43,359 nt of DNA from Bacteroidota bacterium. Its GTDB lineage: Bacteria; Bacteroidota; Bacteroidia; Bacteroidales; Prolixibacteraceae. The notes below the pieces were generated by a model. That model made no database searches and was not told the origin of the DNA. It saw only the letters and a list, made by a program, of their open reading frames with translations. Both the position numbers and the translations under genes were made by a program. The number at the start of each line of letters is the position of its first letter. Within the stretch, counting starts at the first letter, position 1. The stretch lies in the NCBI GenBank assembly GCA_023251435.1, contig JAHEYU010000052.1, positions 1 to 43,359 on the forward strand. The letters are read 5' to 3'. Below, piece by piece: positions 8,670-16,947 of this stretch.

Positions 8670-9014
8670 CTACGAATTGACTGGTTTGTATTTAGCAATG
8701 CTCTTTTTAATAAGCATGATCACATTACGGAGGTTAATTCCGCGTGGGCAAACCAACATGCACTTGCCACAGAGCATACATTTTTGTATTTCCGATTCGA
8801 GTTCCAAGGTTTCGCCACGCCGTAATAACAGGTTCATTCGCCTGACATTGAAACTGACAAGTTCGCCGGCACTGCAGGTAGCGGTGCATCCCCCGCACGA
8901 TAGGCAAACTTTAAACGATGGCTCCATTTCGAGAACTTCGTTCAATAGTCGTCCATCAAACTGATCGTAATCAATCGTGCGCTGTTTTATTATGGTGTAG
9001 CCAAAGTTTTTCAT
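8670..9014 (-). CDS. HdrC-like dicluster ferredoxin
   Basis: Small electron-transfer protein (114 aa) with two [4Fe-4S] binding motifs, C37-C40-C43-C47 (CLSCGGCTATC) and C79-C82-C85-C89 followed by PRG. The FNVRRMN segment between them is usual for HdrC subunits. It is expected to pass electrons between the FAD protein encoded upstream and the membrane HdrD-like protein, whose gene starts 6 bp downstream. This is the second HdrC homologue of the operon and is much shorter than the first one at 11865-12572, so the two probably serve different partners. ATG start at 9014. Confidence 0.88.
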   Translation of the reverse strand: MKNFGYTIIKQRTIDYDQFDGRLLNEVLEMEPSFKVCLSCGGCTATCSAGELVSFNVRRMNLLLRRGETLELESEIQKCMLCGKCMLVCPRGINLRNVIMLIKKSIAKYKPVNS

Positions 9015-9582
9015 TTTTATTTATTATCGATCCAATCTTTCATTTTTTTATGGTTCAGAGCACCAGGATATTAGTATAAATTGATAATCCAATACATTTA
9101 AAGGTGCAGCGCACCGCGATAAAATATTGGTTGTTCCCATTTCGTCCGAAAAAGGTAAGCCTCTTCATTCAACATTTTTCCGCGGACGATTTATTTTATT
9201 TATTACTTTGCCAGCCCCGGGTTTCGTCGTTCCTCCTTACCCGGGGTTATTAAAATTTGACTCTTTCAGAGTCTATAGCAACAGGATCACAATCATATAA
9301 AAACAGATTTATTTTATTTCAATATCTTCAAAAAACGAATTCCCTTTCGTCCGAAAGAAGGCAACCGCTTTGTTTCGCATTTTTCCGCGGACGGAAAAAT
9401 TGTTATTCATTAATCCGTTCGCTGAAGCGAACGGCAAAGGATATTGCTTTGAACGGCTTTGTCGCATATAAGCCCCATCTCTAAAGCATTTTTATTGACA
9501 ACTGACAACTGAATAACCTGTAAAACAGACCACCAACTGTCTTTTTCTGAACACTGCGACTGCGACTGAAAACCGGGACTGA
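9015..9582. repeat. non-coding spacer packed with palindromes and a 49-bp direct repeat
   Basis: This 568-bp gap inside the Hdr operon has no gene I trust. It contains ggtgcagcgcacc (9103-9115), a GC-rich hairpin (ccccgggt 9215-9222 with acccgggg 9239-9246), gactctttcagagtc (9259-9273) and a perfect 8-bp stem with 4-nt loop (9415-9434). Two direct copies of a 49-bp unit with internal cgtccg/cggacg arms lie at 9140-9188 and 9345-9393 and match at about 38 of 49 positions. The density of short palindromes suggests a REP/BIME-like patch. It may also reduce or separate expression of the two operon halves. Confidence 0.6.
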
Positions 9583-10605
9583 TCACTTCTTTTTCAACCA
9601 ACTATCCACCTCCATTGCTGCTGAACGTGCATGTAAAATGGTGTCGTTTAACGACATAGGAGCAGTGCAGCTTCCGGCCAGAAATATTCCTTTCTGTTCC
9701 GAAAAATTAGATTTCAGGAACGTATCGGTAGTTTTCAAAAAACCTGATTCTTCGCATCCAATTCCACAAGCATTGGCAGCAGTTGAGGTTCCTTTTCCAG
9801 CCTCCATCCCAACTAGCAATACCAATAAATCAACATTCATTTTTAGTGGTCGTCCGGAAAGTGTATCTTCTGATTTGATCAGCAAACTTTTGTCGATTTT
9901 TTCGGAAGCTTCAGACAGACGTCCGCGAATAAACTGGATGTCGTATTTCTCCTGCGCTTCACGGTATAGTTCTTCGAAGTGCTTGCCATACATGCGCAAA
10001 TCCATATAAAAGCAGAAGATTTCGGCTTCGGGCAAACGTTTTTTTAGCTCGATGGCCTGTTTAACTCCTGTAATACAGCATATTTTTGAGCAATAATGGT
10101 TGCCCGATTTTTCGTCGCGCGAACCGACGCAATGCACAAATGCAATTCGTTTTGGGTGTTTTCCGGCAGCAACAGTCAGGTCGCCGCCTGGTTTGAGCAG
10201 TTCTTCCAGATCGGCAGATGTGACAACGTGATCGTAGATTTTATAGCCGTATTCTTCTTTTCTGCGGGCATCAAAAAGCTCGTATCCGGTGGCAACAACT
10301 ACGGCATCGGCTTCTAATTTTTGATCGCTTGAAGTTTCGATGTTGAACTTTTCGTTTTTCCTGAGAAATGTGCGGACTTCTGTGTTGGTAAATACCGAAA
10401 AGTCCTTGTCGCGGCACTTATCCTGCAATTCGCCTGTAATTTTTTCAGCAGGAGTAAAGTCAGGAAAAAGGTACGACCAGTTGTTTAGTTTTCCACCCAA
10501 CTGCGGCTCTTTTTCAATTACAGTTACCCAATGTCCGGCATCTGTTAATGCGCTGGCTGTTTCTATACCTGCTATTCCGCCTCCTATAATTACGATGTGT
10601 TTCAC
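9583..10605 (-). CDS. HdrA-like FAD-dependent oxidoreductase
   Basis: Flavoprotein (340 aa) expected to be the electron-distributing subunit of the heterodisulfide-reductase-like complex. A Rossmann FAD fold begins at residue 3 (IVIIGGGIAGIETA). The HdrA signature HCVGSRD (158-164) followed by C172, C176 and C177 provides ligands for a [4Fe-4S] cluster. A second FAD-binding segment lies near the C-terminus (GIFLAGSCTAPMSLNDTI). It lacks the extra ferredoxin domains of methanogen HdrA and is closer in size to QmoA-type proteins. The start is GTG at 10605, because an in-frame stop lies just upstream and no ATG fits. It is 195 bp downstream of HdrB, with a repeat-rich spacer between. Confidence 0.9.
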   Translation of the reverse strand: MKHIVIIGGGIAGIETASALTDAGHWVTVIEKEPQLGGKLNNWSYLFPDFTPAEKITGELQDKCRDKDFSVFTNTEVRTFLRKNEKFNIETSSDQKLEADAVVVATGYELFDARRKEEYGYKIYDHVVTSADLEELLKPGGDLTVAAGKHPKRIAFVHCVGSRDEKSGNHYCSKICCITGVKQAIELKKRLPEAEIFCFYMDLRMYGKHFEELYREAQEKYDIQFIRGRLSEASEKIDKSLLIKSEDTLSGRPLKMNVDLLVLLVGMEAGKGTSTAANACGIGCEESGFLKTTDTFLKSNFSEQKGIFLAGSCTAPMSLNDTILHARSAAMEVDSWLKKK

Positions 10606-10743
10606 AAATTCAGTTTAAAGTTTCAGGTTTCAAGTTCCAAGTTTTGCGCTAATGAACGTTGACGGGTTTAATATTTGGTTTTTTATTTTTCGTTCCTTAT
10701 TTTTTGTTCGATATTCGTTATTGAGCATTAAATATTGGATATT

Positions 10744-10802
10744 TTCTCATCTTCTCATCTTCCCATTTCCAAATCTCCAAATCTTCTCATCTTCTCATCT
10801 TC
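10744..10802. repeat. low-complexity tandem repeat (ttctcatc units)
   Basis: Short tandem units of cttctcat and ccaaatct fill the end of the HdrB-HdrA spacer up to the HdrB stop codon. Further upstream, at 10612-10640, are similar aagttt/caggtttcaag words. Such spacers are common in Bacteroidota and probably arise by slippage. No gene or hairpin is seen in 10606-10800. Confidence 0.6.
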
Positions 10803-11865
10803 AGCATCCACAGCCAACCATTATTGGTTTTCCGATCATCTCCCCATCTTTTCCGGCATATTTCAAATCAGGATTATAGCGAATTCCAATCTTTTCGAGA
10901 AGAGGTTCAACATTAGTTTGGTGCATTTGCAGTCCAAGATCCCATGGGTCATAACCCAGAACTAATCCGGCCAATTCTTCGTAAGTCAGCACGGGGATTC
11001 CTTGTCCGTTTTGGCCATAGATTTTGCCTTCCATTTCTTCAATCACATATTGCCAGCGATCTAAAAACATTGGGCAACCTGGGCAATTGCATAGAATTGC
11101 ATCAGGTTTATATGGTTCCATCGATTCAAATTTCTTGCGCGAATTGGAGATCGAATAGCCACGATTCGACATGACCAGATATTGCCTGAATCCAAATCCG
11201 CAGCAATGGCGTCGTTCCGGATAGTCGATTACTTCGCCACCCCATGATTCAATCATTCCAACCAGTACATGAGGGAATTCGGCTCCACCAACACCTTTTG
11301 ATGGAAACATTTTGGAATAATGACACCCGATGTGTTCTACAATTTTCAAGGGCTCGCCGGTATGTTGATTGATAAGCGAATATTTCTTTCGGGCAGCAAT
11401 ATCATTTCTGAATTTGTAAACAACGTCGCTGGCATGAGCAACATTCTGAGGAACTTCAAATTCGCGCCCGGTGGCTTTTTTTAGGAAGTTTCGCACTTTT
11501 TCCAATTCGACAGGAAACTCTTTCCATGTTTCAATAATTTCATTGTAAATTCCAAATGAGGTAATACATGAAACTGCGAGGTTTTTATATCCGGCTTCCG
11601 TCATTAGTGCGAATTGCCGTGCAACAATTGTTTGAATGGTATCGAACGGAACAACATCGGAGTGGTACCCGATTCCGGAACAGGTCGTGTGGTGCGGATT
11701 TTCATAAATATCTTTACCTAGCTCAGTGCGTAAAATTTTCAGGAAAGTTTGTTCAGAACCGGGAAAGAAATTTTGCCGGATGCAACTTCGTACATAGAAA
11801 TAATGATCATCAGCTATTTCTTTCTGGTAATCCTGCCATACTTGTATTTTGCCTTCTCGTTTCAT
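10801..11865 (-). CDS. HdrB-like CCG-domain protein
   Basis: Cytoplasmic heterodisulfide reductase subunit B homologue (354 aa), the presumed catalytic partner of the HdrC and HdrA proteins of this operon. The second CCG domain is complete: C181, C221-C222-G223 and C261PGC264, with an extra C259. The first is degenerate: C28, then TCSG instead of CCG at 61-64, and C100-I-T-S103 instead of CxxC. At most one non-cubane cluster with the normal ligand set is therefore expected. The protein ends in VGCGC, two additional cysteines of unknown use. The start ATG overlaps the HdrC stop by one base (TAATG), typical of translational coupling. Confidence 0.88.
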   Translation of the reverse strand: MKREGKIQVWQDYQKEIADDHYFYVRSCIRQNFFPGSEQTFLKILRTELGKDIYENPHHTTCSGIGYHSDVVPFDTIQTIVARQFALMTEAGYKNLAVSCITSFGIYNEIIETWKEFPVELEKVRNFLKKATGREFEVPQNVAHASDVVYKFRNDIAARKKYSLINQHTGEPLKIVEHIGCHYSKMFPSKGVGGAEFPHVLVGMIESWGGEVIDYPERRHCCGFGFRQYLVMSNRGYSISNSRKKFESMEPYKPDAILCNCPGCPMFLDRWQYVIEEMEGKIYGQNGQGIPVLTYEELAGLVLGYDPWDLGLQMHQTNVEPLLEKIGIRYNPDLKYAGKDGEMIGKPIMVGCGC

Positions 11866-12572
11866 TATTGTCGGCTGTGTTTTCCGCTGTTAGTGGTATA
11901 AATGTGGTTTACATAGTCAGAATAATCATCCTTGTCTTCCTGAAATCCCATGCTTTCGGCTTTTATTTTTGAAAAATGTTCAATTTTATCGAAGCGATCG
12001 AAGCCACCGGTTATTTCAAAAATCCGGTAGATTTCATCCAGTGATTTCTTAGGTATTTTGCGCAATGCTCCTTCACCTTCTCCATTGTAATTGGCTCCAA
12101 CACGTTCGTAAACAGCCTCTTTATTCTTATAGATCCATTCACCAACCGGTCCTTGTTCAGGATGTAATTCGGGAACAAGATTTTCAGGAAGTACACAGTA
12201 ACCTCTATAAACGATATTCTCGCCAATTACGCGTTTGATAGCCAGTTGTTGTCGTCCTTTTTCCGACTCGGTAAAACACCCTAAATCTTGCGAGAGGGAT
12301 CTTAAAGCCATAATGATCAATCCCGGTGTATTGCCACGCGGGCAGCGGGTTTTGCACGACATGCATTCGCCACAATACCAAATTGTTTCGCTTTTCAGGA
12401 GTTCTTCTATCTTTTTATTGTCTTTTGATTGTACAATGCTTGTAATAATTCGGGGATCGTAGTCATAAAATTCTGCAGCGGGACAAATAGCAGTGCAAAC
12501 CCCGCAATTCATGCATGAATTCAGACCTTCAGCAAACCGGACATCTTTGGTAAGTTCCTGGTAGAGTTCCAT
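11865..12572 (-). CDS. HdrC-like Fe-S protein
   Basis: First gene of the heterodisulfide-reductase-like operon (235 aa from the ATG at 12572; the longer frame to 12614 starts with TTG). Two [4Fe-4S] motifs are present: C20-C23-C26-C30 (CMNCGVCTAIC) and C67-C70-C73-C77 followed by PRG. The DYDPRIITSIV linker is typical of HdrC. About 150 further residues without cysteine motifs follow, making it longer than methanogen HdrC and possibly forming an interface to HdrB. It is coupled to the HdrB gene by a one-base overlap. No convincing promoter was found in the 140 bp between this start and the divergent gene at 12713. Confidence 0.87.
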   Translation of the reverse strand: MELYQELTKDVRFAEGLNSCMNCGVCTAICPAAEFYDYDPRIITSIVQSKDNKKIEELLKSETIWYCGECMSCKTRCPRGNTPGLIIMALRSLSQDLGCFTESEKGRQQLAIKRVIGENIVYRGYCVLPENLVPELHPEQGPVGEWIYKNKEAVYERVGANYNGEGEGALRKIPKKSLDEIYRIFEITGGFDRFDKIEHFSKIKAESMGFQEDKDDYSDYVNHIYTTNSGKHSRQ

Positions 12573-12656
12573 TTTTGGTTTTTGGGTAACGACAAAACGA
12601 AAGTACTTTTTCAAATTGCGGAATAATTCAGTCTAAAACCTTATTCGGGATAAGCA

Positions 12657-12690
12657 TTTGTGCGTATTTTGAGTTTTTTTTGTACGTTTG
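12657..12690 (+). promoter_or_regulatory. candidate Bacteroidota promoter
   Basis: TACGTTTG at 12683-12690 matches the Bacteroidota -7 consensus TAnnTTTG. TTTG at 12657-12660 could be the -33 box, though the 22-bp spacer is slightly long. The start codon of the DUF6807 gene follows 22 bp downstream. Confidence 0.5.
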
Positions 12691-12712
12691 AAATTAATCT
12701 AAAATCAGGCAA

Positions 12713-13621
12713 ATGCTTAAACTAATCTCACTGGCTCTATTGACTTTATTTTCTCTTTTTGCTGAAGCCCAGATTAACATGCTCGTAAAAGAGGGTGGTT
12801 TCCTTTTTATTGAAGGTAAAGACAGTGTCTGTTTTTATCAAAAAAATCAGAAGGTAAGTGAAGAAGGAAAATATCAGCGCTGCAATTATATACATCCTCT
12901 TTATGGGTTGGATAATACAAGGCTGACAGAAGATTTTCCTGCTGATCATCTTCATCACAGGGGTATATTTTGGGCGTGGCACCAAATCCTGATTGACAAC
13001 CTGCAGGTTTCAGACGGTTGGGAATTGAAAAGCTTTTCTCAAAAGGTTACCGATCTTGAATTCAGGCAACTAAAAGGCATTGGATATCTGAACACTACGG
13101 TTGACTGGAGTTCGCCTTTATGGGAGAGTGGTGAGGAACCTTATCTTCAGGAGAAAACATCTATCTCGATGTATCCTAAAAATGGAAATTACAGAAGAAT
13201 TGATTTTGAAATTAAACTGAAAGCCTTGACAGATCGGTTGCGTATTGGCGGTTCTGATGATGAAAAGGGATACAGCGGATTCTCTGTTCGGTTGAAATTG
13301 CCTTCAGATGTTGGTTTCTCCGGAGAAAATGGTTCAGTTGAGCCAGTGAATACTGCTGTTGAATCCGGGAATTTTGTGAAAATCGACGGTTCATTCCTGA
13401 AATCGGGGAAAAAAGGCGGTGTGGTTATGGCAAGCAATCCTCAAAATCCTCCTCCGTCGAACAGTTGGATTTTCAGAAAAGCAGCCAGTATGCAAAATGC
13501 GGCATATCCGGGCCGGCAACCGGTTGCTATTCCGTTTGATGAACCATTGGTGCTGAAGTATTCGTTACTTATTTTTACCGGAGATATGAATATGAAGCAA
13601 ATTAAGAAGGCGTTGAAATAG
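12713..13621 (+). CDS. secreted DUF6807/PmoA-family protein
   Basis: Exported protein (302 aa) of the family annotated as PmoA or DUF6807, common in Bacteroidota and Planctomycetes near carbohydrate catabolism genes. Its biochemical role is not established. A signal peptide covers residues 1-19 (ALLTLFSLFAEA). The family hallmark DHLHHRGIFWAWHQ lies at 78-91; its histidines could bind metal. A beta-rich body continues to YSLLIFTGDM near the C-terminus. Despite the family name there is no evidence for methane oxidation. It is on the plus strand, divergent from the Hdr operon, and followed after 46 bp by a cupin gene that may be cotranscribed. Confidence 0.8.
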   Translation: MLKLISLALLTLFSLFAEAQINMLVKEGGFLFIEGKDSVCFYQKNQKVSEEGKYQRCNYIHPLYGLDNTRLTEDFPADHLHHRGIFWAWHQILIDNLQVSDGWELKSFSQKVTDLEFRQLKGIGYLNTTVDWSSPLWESGEEPYLQEKTSISMYPKNGNYRRIDFEIKLKALTDRLRIGGSDDEKGYSGFSVRLKLPSDVGFSGENGSVEPVNTAVESGNFVKIDGSFLKSGKKGGVVMASNPQNPPPSNSWIFRKAASMQNAAYPGRQPVAIPFDEPLVLKYSLLIFTGDMNMKQIKKALK

Positions 13622-13667
13622 TGCCAAATATTTTTTATCAACTCATTTAAATATAACAACCAGAACA

Positions 13668-14006
13668 ATGTCAACATTAAAATTTAGCGAAAGCAATCCT
13701 GAAATCGTCCGTAAAGGATTGGAAAGGCGAATAATTTATACTCCGGATTTAATGACTGTAATTGTTGATTTTTCTGATGGCCCTTGGACTGAAGCCGAAC
13801 CTTTTCATTCGCATCCGCACGAACAAACCAGTTATGTGGCCAGTGGTGAAATTATTTTTTACTGCGAAGATGAACCTGAACAGCACTTAAAGGCCGGAGA
13901 TATGTTTGCGGTACTTTCGGGCAGGAAACACACAATTAAACTTTTATCGCCGCAAGCACGCCTGATCGATAGTTTTAACCCAGTCAGAAAAGAATTTATA
14001 AAATAA
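13668..14006 (+). CDS. small cupin-domain protein
   Basis: Single-domain cupin (112 aa). Metal-ligand motif one is HSHPHEQTSY (H47/H49/H51 with Q53), and the second motif contains H88 after GDMFAVLSGR. Such proteins are metal-dependent isomerases, dioxygenases or sugar-binding sensors; the substrate cannot be assigned. No signal peptide is seen, so it is probably cytoplasmic. It follows the DUF6807 gene on the same strand, and the pair may act in one carbohydrate pathway. The next gene converges, 44 bp away. Confidence 0.82.
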   Translation: MSTLKFSESNPEIVRKGLERRIIYTPDLMTVIVDFSDGPWTEAEPFHSHPHEQTSYVASGEIIFYCEDEPEQHLKAGDMFAVLSGRKHTIKLLSPQARLIDSFNPVRKEFIK

Positions 14007-14050
14007 TTTTGTCAGCATTATTCCGATATTTCCGGCAGAAAGTGTTTGAT

Positions 14051-14572
14051 TTATAGCGTGCTGATGTCGTTGAGATTTTTGTTCTGTACTTCATAATTGT
14101 TCTGCCTGAACGTGAATGAACTGCCATCACTGCGGATTCGTTGCGTTCCGGCAGCGTAATAAATACCTCGTGTCGCGAGTTCGTTTTTAGGCAGCCAGCC
14201 ACAAATTTCAAGTACATTATCGTAGTTGTGATAGCTGCAAAATACAATCGCATCTGCGTGATGTCTTTCCTGAAGTAGATAGAAATTATTCACAAAATCC
14301 GGACGCACATACGATTTTCGTTCCATGGTTTTAACATCAATCCTTTTTTCGTGGAACAAAATATCATATCCGCCATCGAATCCGTTACTCCGTTTTTTTA
14401 GATCTGGATAATTGCCCAATAATAACTTGTGGACGATCAGTTCACCAATCAGTCCTACTTCCTGTTTTCGTCGGTTCCCATCTTCAAAACCTCTGTTTGC
14501 GAGGCTGTGGGTTTTTAAATATTCATTAATTGATGTAATCAGTTCGGCTGGCACTTCAACGCGTGTTACCAT
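14051..14572 (-). CDS. putative PD-(D/E)XK-type nuclease-fold protein
   Basis: Unknown protein of 173 aa. The pattern GLIGELIVHKLL (E44), then GFDGGYDILF (D66, D70), then RIDVKTM (D79, K81) fits the E...D...(D/E)xK arrangement of the restriction-endonuclease fold. The rest is alpha/beta with several aromatic residues and no membrane segment. No methyltransferase, specificity subunit or phage gene lies next to it. It could be a lone repair or restriction-like nuclease, or a moron gene left by a prophage. The function call rests only on the motif. Confidence 0.6.
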   Translation of the reverse strand: MVTRVEVPAELITSINEYLKTHSLANRGFEDGNRRKQEVGLIGELIVHKLLLGNYPDLKKRSNGFDGGYDILFHEKRIDVKTMERKSYVRPDFVNNFYLLQERHHADAIVFCSYHNYDNVLEICGWLPKNELATRGIYYAAGTQRIRSDGSSFTFRQNNYEVQNKNLNDISTL

Positions 14573-14616
14573 AGCTGTGGATTTTTTTCACAATGACTAA
14601 GTGCAATTTACGCAAT

Positions 14617-16692
14617 TCAGAAATAATATTTCAAATTAATTGCTGACTTAAAATTTCGTGGCAATCCGGGGTAATAATAACGGGGTGATTGGGTGCCTAT
14701 AGCCGTAGCATTGATCAAAACCATTGAGGCATATCGGACATCGAAGAGGTTTTGAGCACCTGCTGAAATGCCTATTGAAAAGTGTTTAAACATTTTTTCG
14801 TATCCGGCCATTAAGTTGGCAAGCGAATACGCATCCGTAAAAATGGAATTATCGTCGCGCAAAGGCATCCGGCCAACTGTCAGATAGTGCAGATTCAGGA
14901 AAAATCCTTTGGAGTGGATGGTTTCGAGCATCCAGTTGGTCAGCATTTCGGGAGAGCCGGTCAGTTTATTGCCCGAATAATCGTTTCCTTTATCGGTGAA
15001 ATCGGCAAACCGGTAACGGGTAAAACTGCTGTTCATCCTGAAAAAAGTTTTCCAGTCGGGTCGGTTGATTAAACGGTAATCCAGCTTGATTTCCAGTCCG
15101 GGATGATTGGTTCCCCCGGCATTGATACCGATGTATTCATCTTCTCCGGCACGTTGCGCCACCAGTAAATTCTTCACCTTCATATAATAGGCCGAAAGTT
15201 CGAAAAACAGCGATTTGCCAACTGATCCTTTTGTTCCCAGTTCGAAATTCCAGCCGGTTTCAGGTTTTATGGAGGTGTTTCGCAGACCACCGGGCATCAA
15301 AGTTTCTTCGAGGGTGGGAGGGGAGAACCCATGACTGATTACCGAAAACAGACGAAATTTTTCATTCGCAATCCATGACGCGGCTATGCGCGGCGAAATA
15401 ATTTGCGGAAACTTTTGCTCTCCACCCTGATCACCATTCAACAAAAAATGATCTTCGTAACGGTAACTTGTTCGGTTCCAGTTCAGGCTGGCAGATACAA
15501 CAAATTGCTCTTCAATGGTCAGGTCGGTCAGTAAAAAAACATTGTTGTACCAGCGAAATTCTTCGTTGTCCGACAATAAATTGCCAACTGCTCTGTCTTT
15601 ATTCTGAAGAGTTTGCCACTGGTAGTTTTCAGTAAAAAATTCGTTGCCAAGCATTATCCGGCTGGTTATTTTTCCTGAAATGATTTTTTTCTCCAGAACC
15701 GATCGTTCTCCCAAGTAATGGTTTTTTTCCTGAAGAATATTGAATGGCCGAAGTTCGTTGTTCTTGTTGAATTGCCCGAAAATGCTGATTTTGGCCAGCC
15801 AGTTTCGCTCGAAATTTTGCTGAACGGTCATTCCGCCGAAAGCTTTTTTGTACTCTTCGTAACCCCGCGTGGCTGCCCAGTTTGCTGCGGCTTTTTTAGG
15901 AGTCGCCTGATATGTTTTCATGTCGATGGAGCTGGGAATAAAGGCTTCGGTTTGAATGAAAGCTCCAAGCAAATTAACGGTGGTTTGTTTCCGGGTAAAT
16001 GTTGACGCCAAGGTTATATTGTGCCGGTTTGTTTCGTTGTTTTGGCGGTATCCATCGGAATGAAAGCGGCTGTAAACCAGTGAATGACTGCTGTTTTTAG
16101 CTGCTACGGCAAGCTTTCCGGAGTATTTAACGGTTGCGAACGAGCCGACTGAAATACTTTGGGCAAAATGCGTTCTGTTTGGTTTTGCCGGATTAAACAG
16201 CAGTACGCCGCCCAATCCTGAACCATAAAATCCGGAAGCGGGGCCTTTTATAATTTCAATATCGGCCATCTGTTCAAGATCGAGGTCTTCGAGGGTTGTT
16301 TCGCCAACTCCGTTGGTCAGTGGGATATCGCCGTAATATGCCCTGATTTTGTTGGTTCCGTAAGGTGATCGGGTTCCGATTCCGCGAATGGTAAGCCGGT
16401 TGGTATTGATTGATCCGCTTTGCATCCAAACACCGGCAAATTTGTTGACCGAAGGCGCCAATGTAAATGATGGCTCCCTGATAAGTTGTCGGTTGGTCAA
16501 AACTCCAATAGATCCCGGCGTATCGAACAATCTTTTGTCGGAGCCAAAAGCCTTTACAACTACTTCCTGAATGTTGATCAATGTGTCAACAACCTGATCT
16601 GTATTGCTTTCAGTGCGATTTTGTGCCCTGGACTGAAATGTCAGTAATAAAAAAAATATAGGAATTAAAAAATGAAGGTTGGTTTTGGCCAT
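14617..16692 (-). CDS. TonB-dependent outer-membrane receptor
   Basis: Outer-membrane beta-barrel transporter (691 aa) energised by TonB. It has a signal peptide (about 1-23, ending SRAQ) and a TonB-box-like NIQEVVVKAFG at 40-50. A plug domain of about 60-165 includes LTIRGIGTRSPYG and IEIIKGPASGFYGSGLGGV. The barrel runs to a C-terminal aromatic residue (LKYYF), as expected for barrel assembly. It lacks the SusC-type carboxypeptidase-like domain and has no SusD partner, so a small ligand such as an iron chelate, vitamin or metal is more likely than a polysaccharide. The ligand is not identifiable. The neighbours give no clue, and a repeat-rich spacer lies upstream. Confidence 0.92.
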   Translation of the reverse strand: MAKTNLHFLIPIFFLLLTFQSRAQNRTESNTDQVVDTLINIQEVVVKAFGSDKRLFDTPGSIGVLTNRQLIREPSFTLAPSVNKFAGVWMQSGSINTNRLTIRGIGTRSPYGTNKIRAYYGDIPLTNGVGETTLEDLDLEQMADIEIIKGPASGFYGSGLGGVLLFNPAKPNRTHFAQSISVGSFATVKYSGKLAVAAKNSSHSLVYSRFHSDGYRQNNETNRHNITLASTFTRKQTTVNLLGAFIQTEAFIPSSIDMKTYQATPKKAAANWAATRGYEEYKKAFGGMTVQQNFERNWLAKISIFGQFNKNNELRPFNILQEKNHYLGERSVLEKKIISGKITSRIMLGNEFFTENYQWQTLQNKDRAVGNLLSDNEEFRWYNNVFLLTDLTIEEQFVVSASLNWNRTSYRYEDHFLLNGDQGGEQKFPQIISPRIAASWIANEKFRLFSVISHGFSPPTLEETLMPGGLRNTSIKPETGWNFELGTKGSVGKSLFFELSAYYMKVKNLLVAQRAGEDEYIGINAGGTNHPGLEIKLDYRLINRPDWKTFFRMNSSFTRYRFADFTDKGNDYSGNKLTGSPEMLTNWMLETIHSKGFFLNLHYLTVGRMPLRDDNSIFTDAYSLANLMAGYEKMFKHFSIGISAGAQNLFDVRYASMVLINATAIGTQSPRYYYPGLPRNFKSAINLKYYF

Positions 16693-16729
16693 CTTTAGAG
16701 TGAAGGAGAAATTTTTGAATTTTTCATTA

Positions 16730-16910
16730 TCGCGTAGCGATTAAAGTATTGTAGATATAGAGTATGTTGGATGTTTACCACGTAGCGGTTAAACTTTGTT
16801 TAGTGCATTTCGTTGCGGCGCAAAGAATGTTAAATTTTCAATTGTCATTATAGTTGCGCCTTGTGTTTAAATTGTATTCTCTTACTACAAAACTTAAACC
16901 GCTACGCGGT
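16730..16910. repeat. cluster of short palindromes upstream of the receptor gene
   Basis: Four related palindromes lie in the 255-bp spacer: tcgcgtagcga (16730-16740), accacgtagcggt (16777-16789, imperfect), ttgcggcgcaa (16813-16823) and accgctacgcggt (16898-16910). Three share the cgtagcg/cgctacg core. The second and fourth are flanked by taaac words and form an inverted pair. They look like members of a dispersed REP-like family, not operators for one gene. Confidence 0.55.
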
Positions 16911-16947
16911 AAAATATATACTTTAACGATTGCATTTTTACCGCAAT

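Noticed and set aside
9257-9484. 75-codon plus-strand frame in the Hdr spacer
   Set aside because: It is built from palindromes and one copy of the 49-bp repeat, so the frame is a by-product of repeat sequence.
12713-13621. Methane monooxygenase-related function suggested by the PmoA family name
   Set aside because: The protein is a soluble secreted beta-rich DUF6807 member without the membrane helices or metal ligands of particulate methane monooxygenase.
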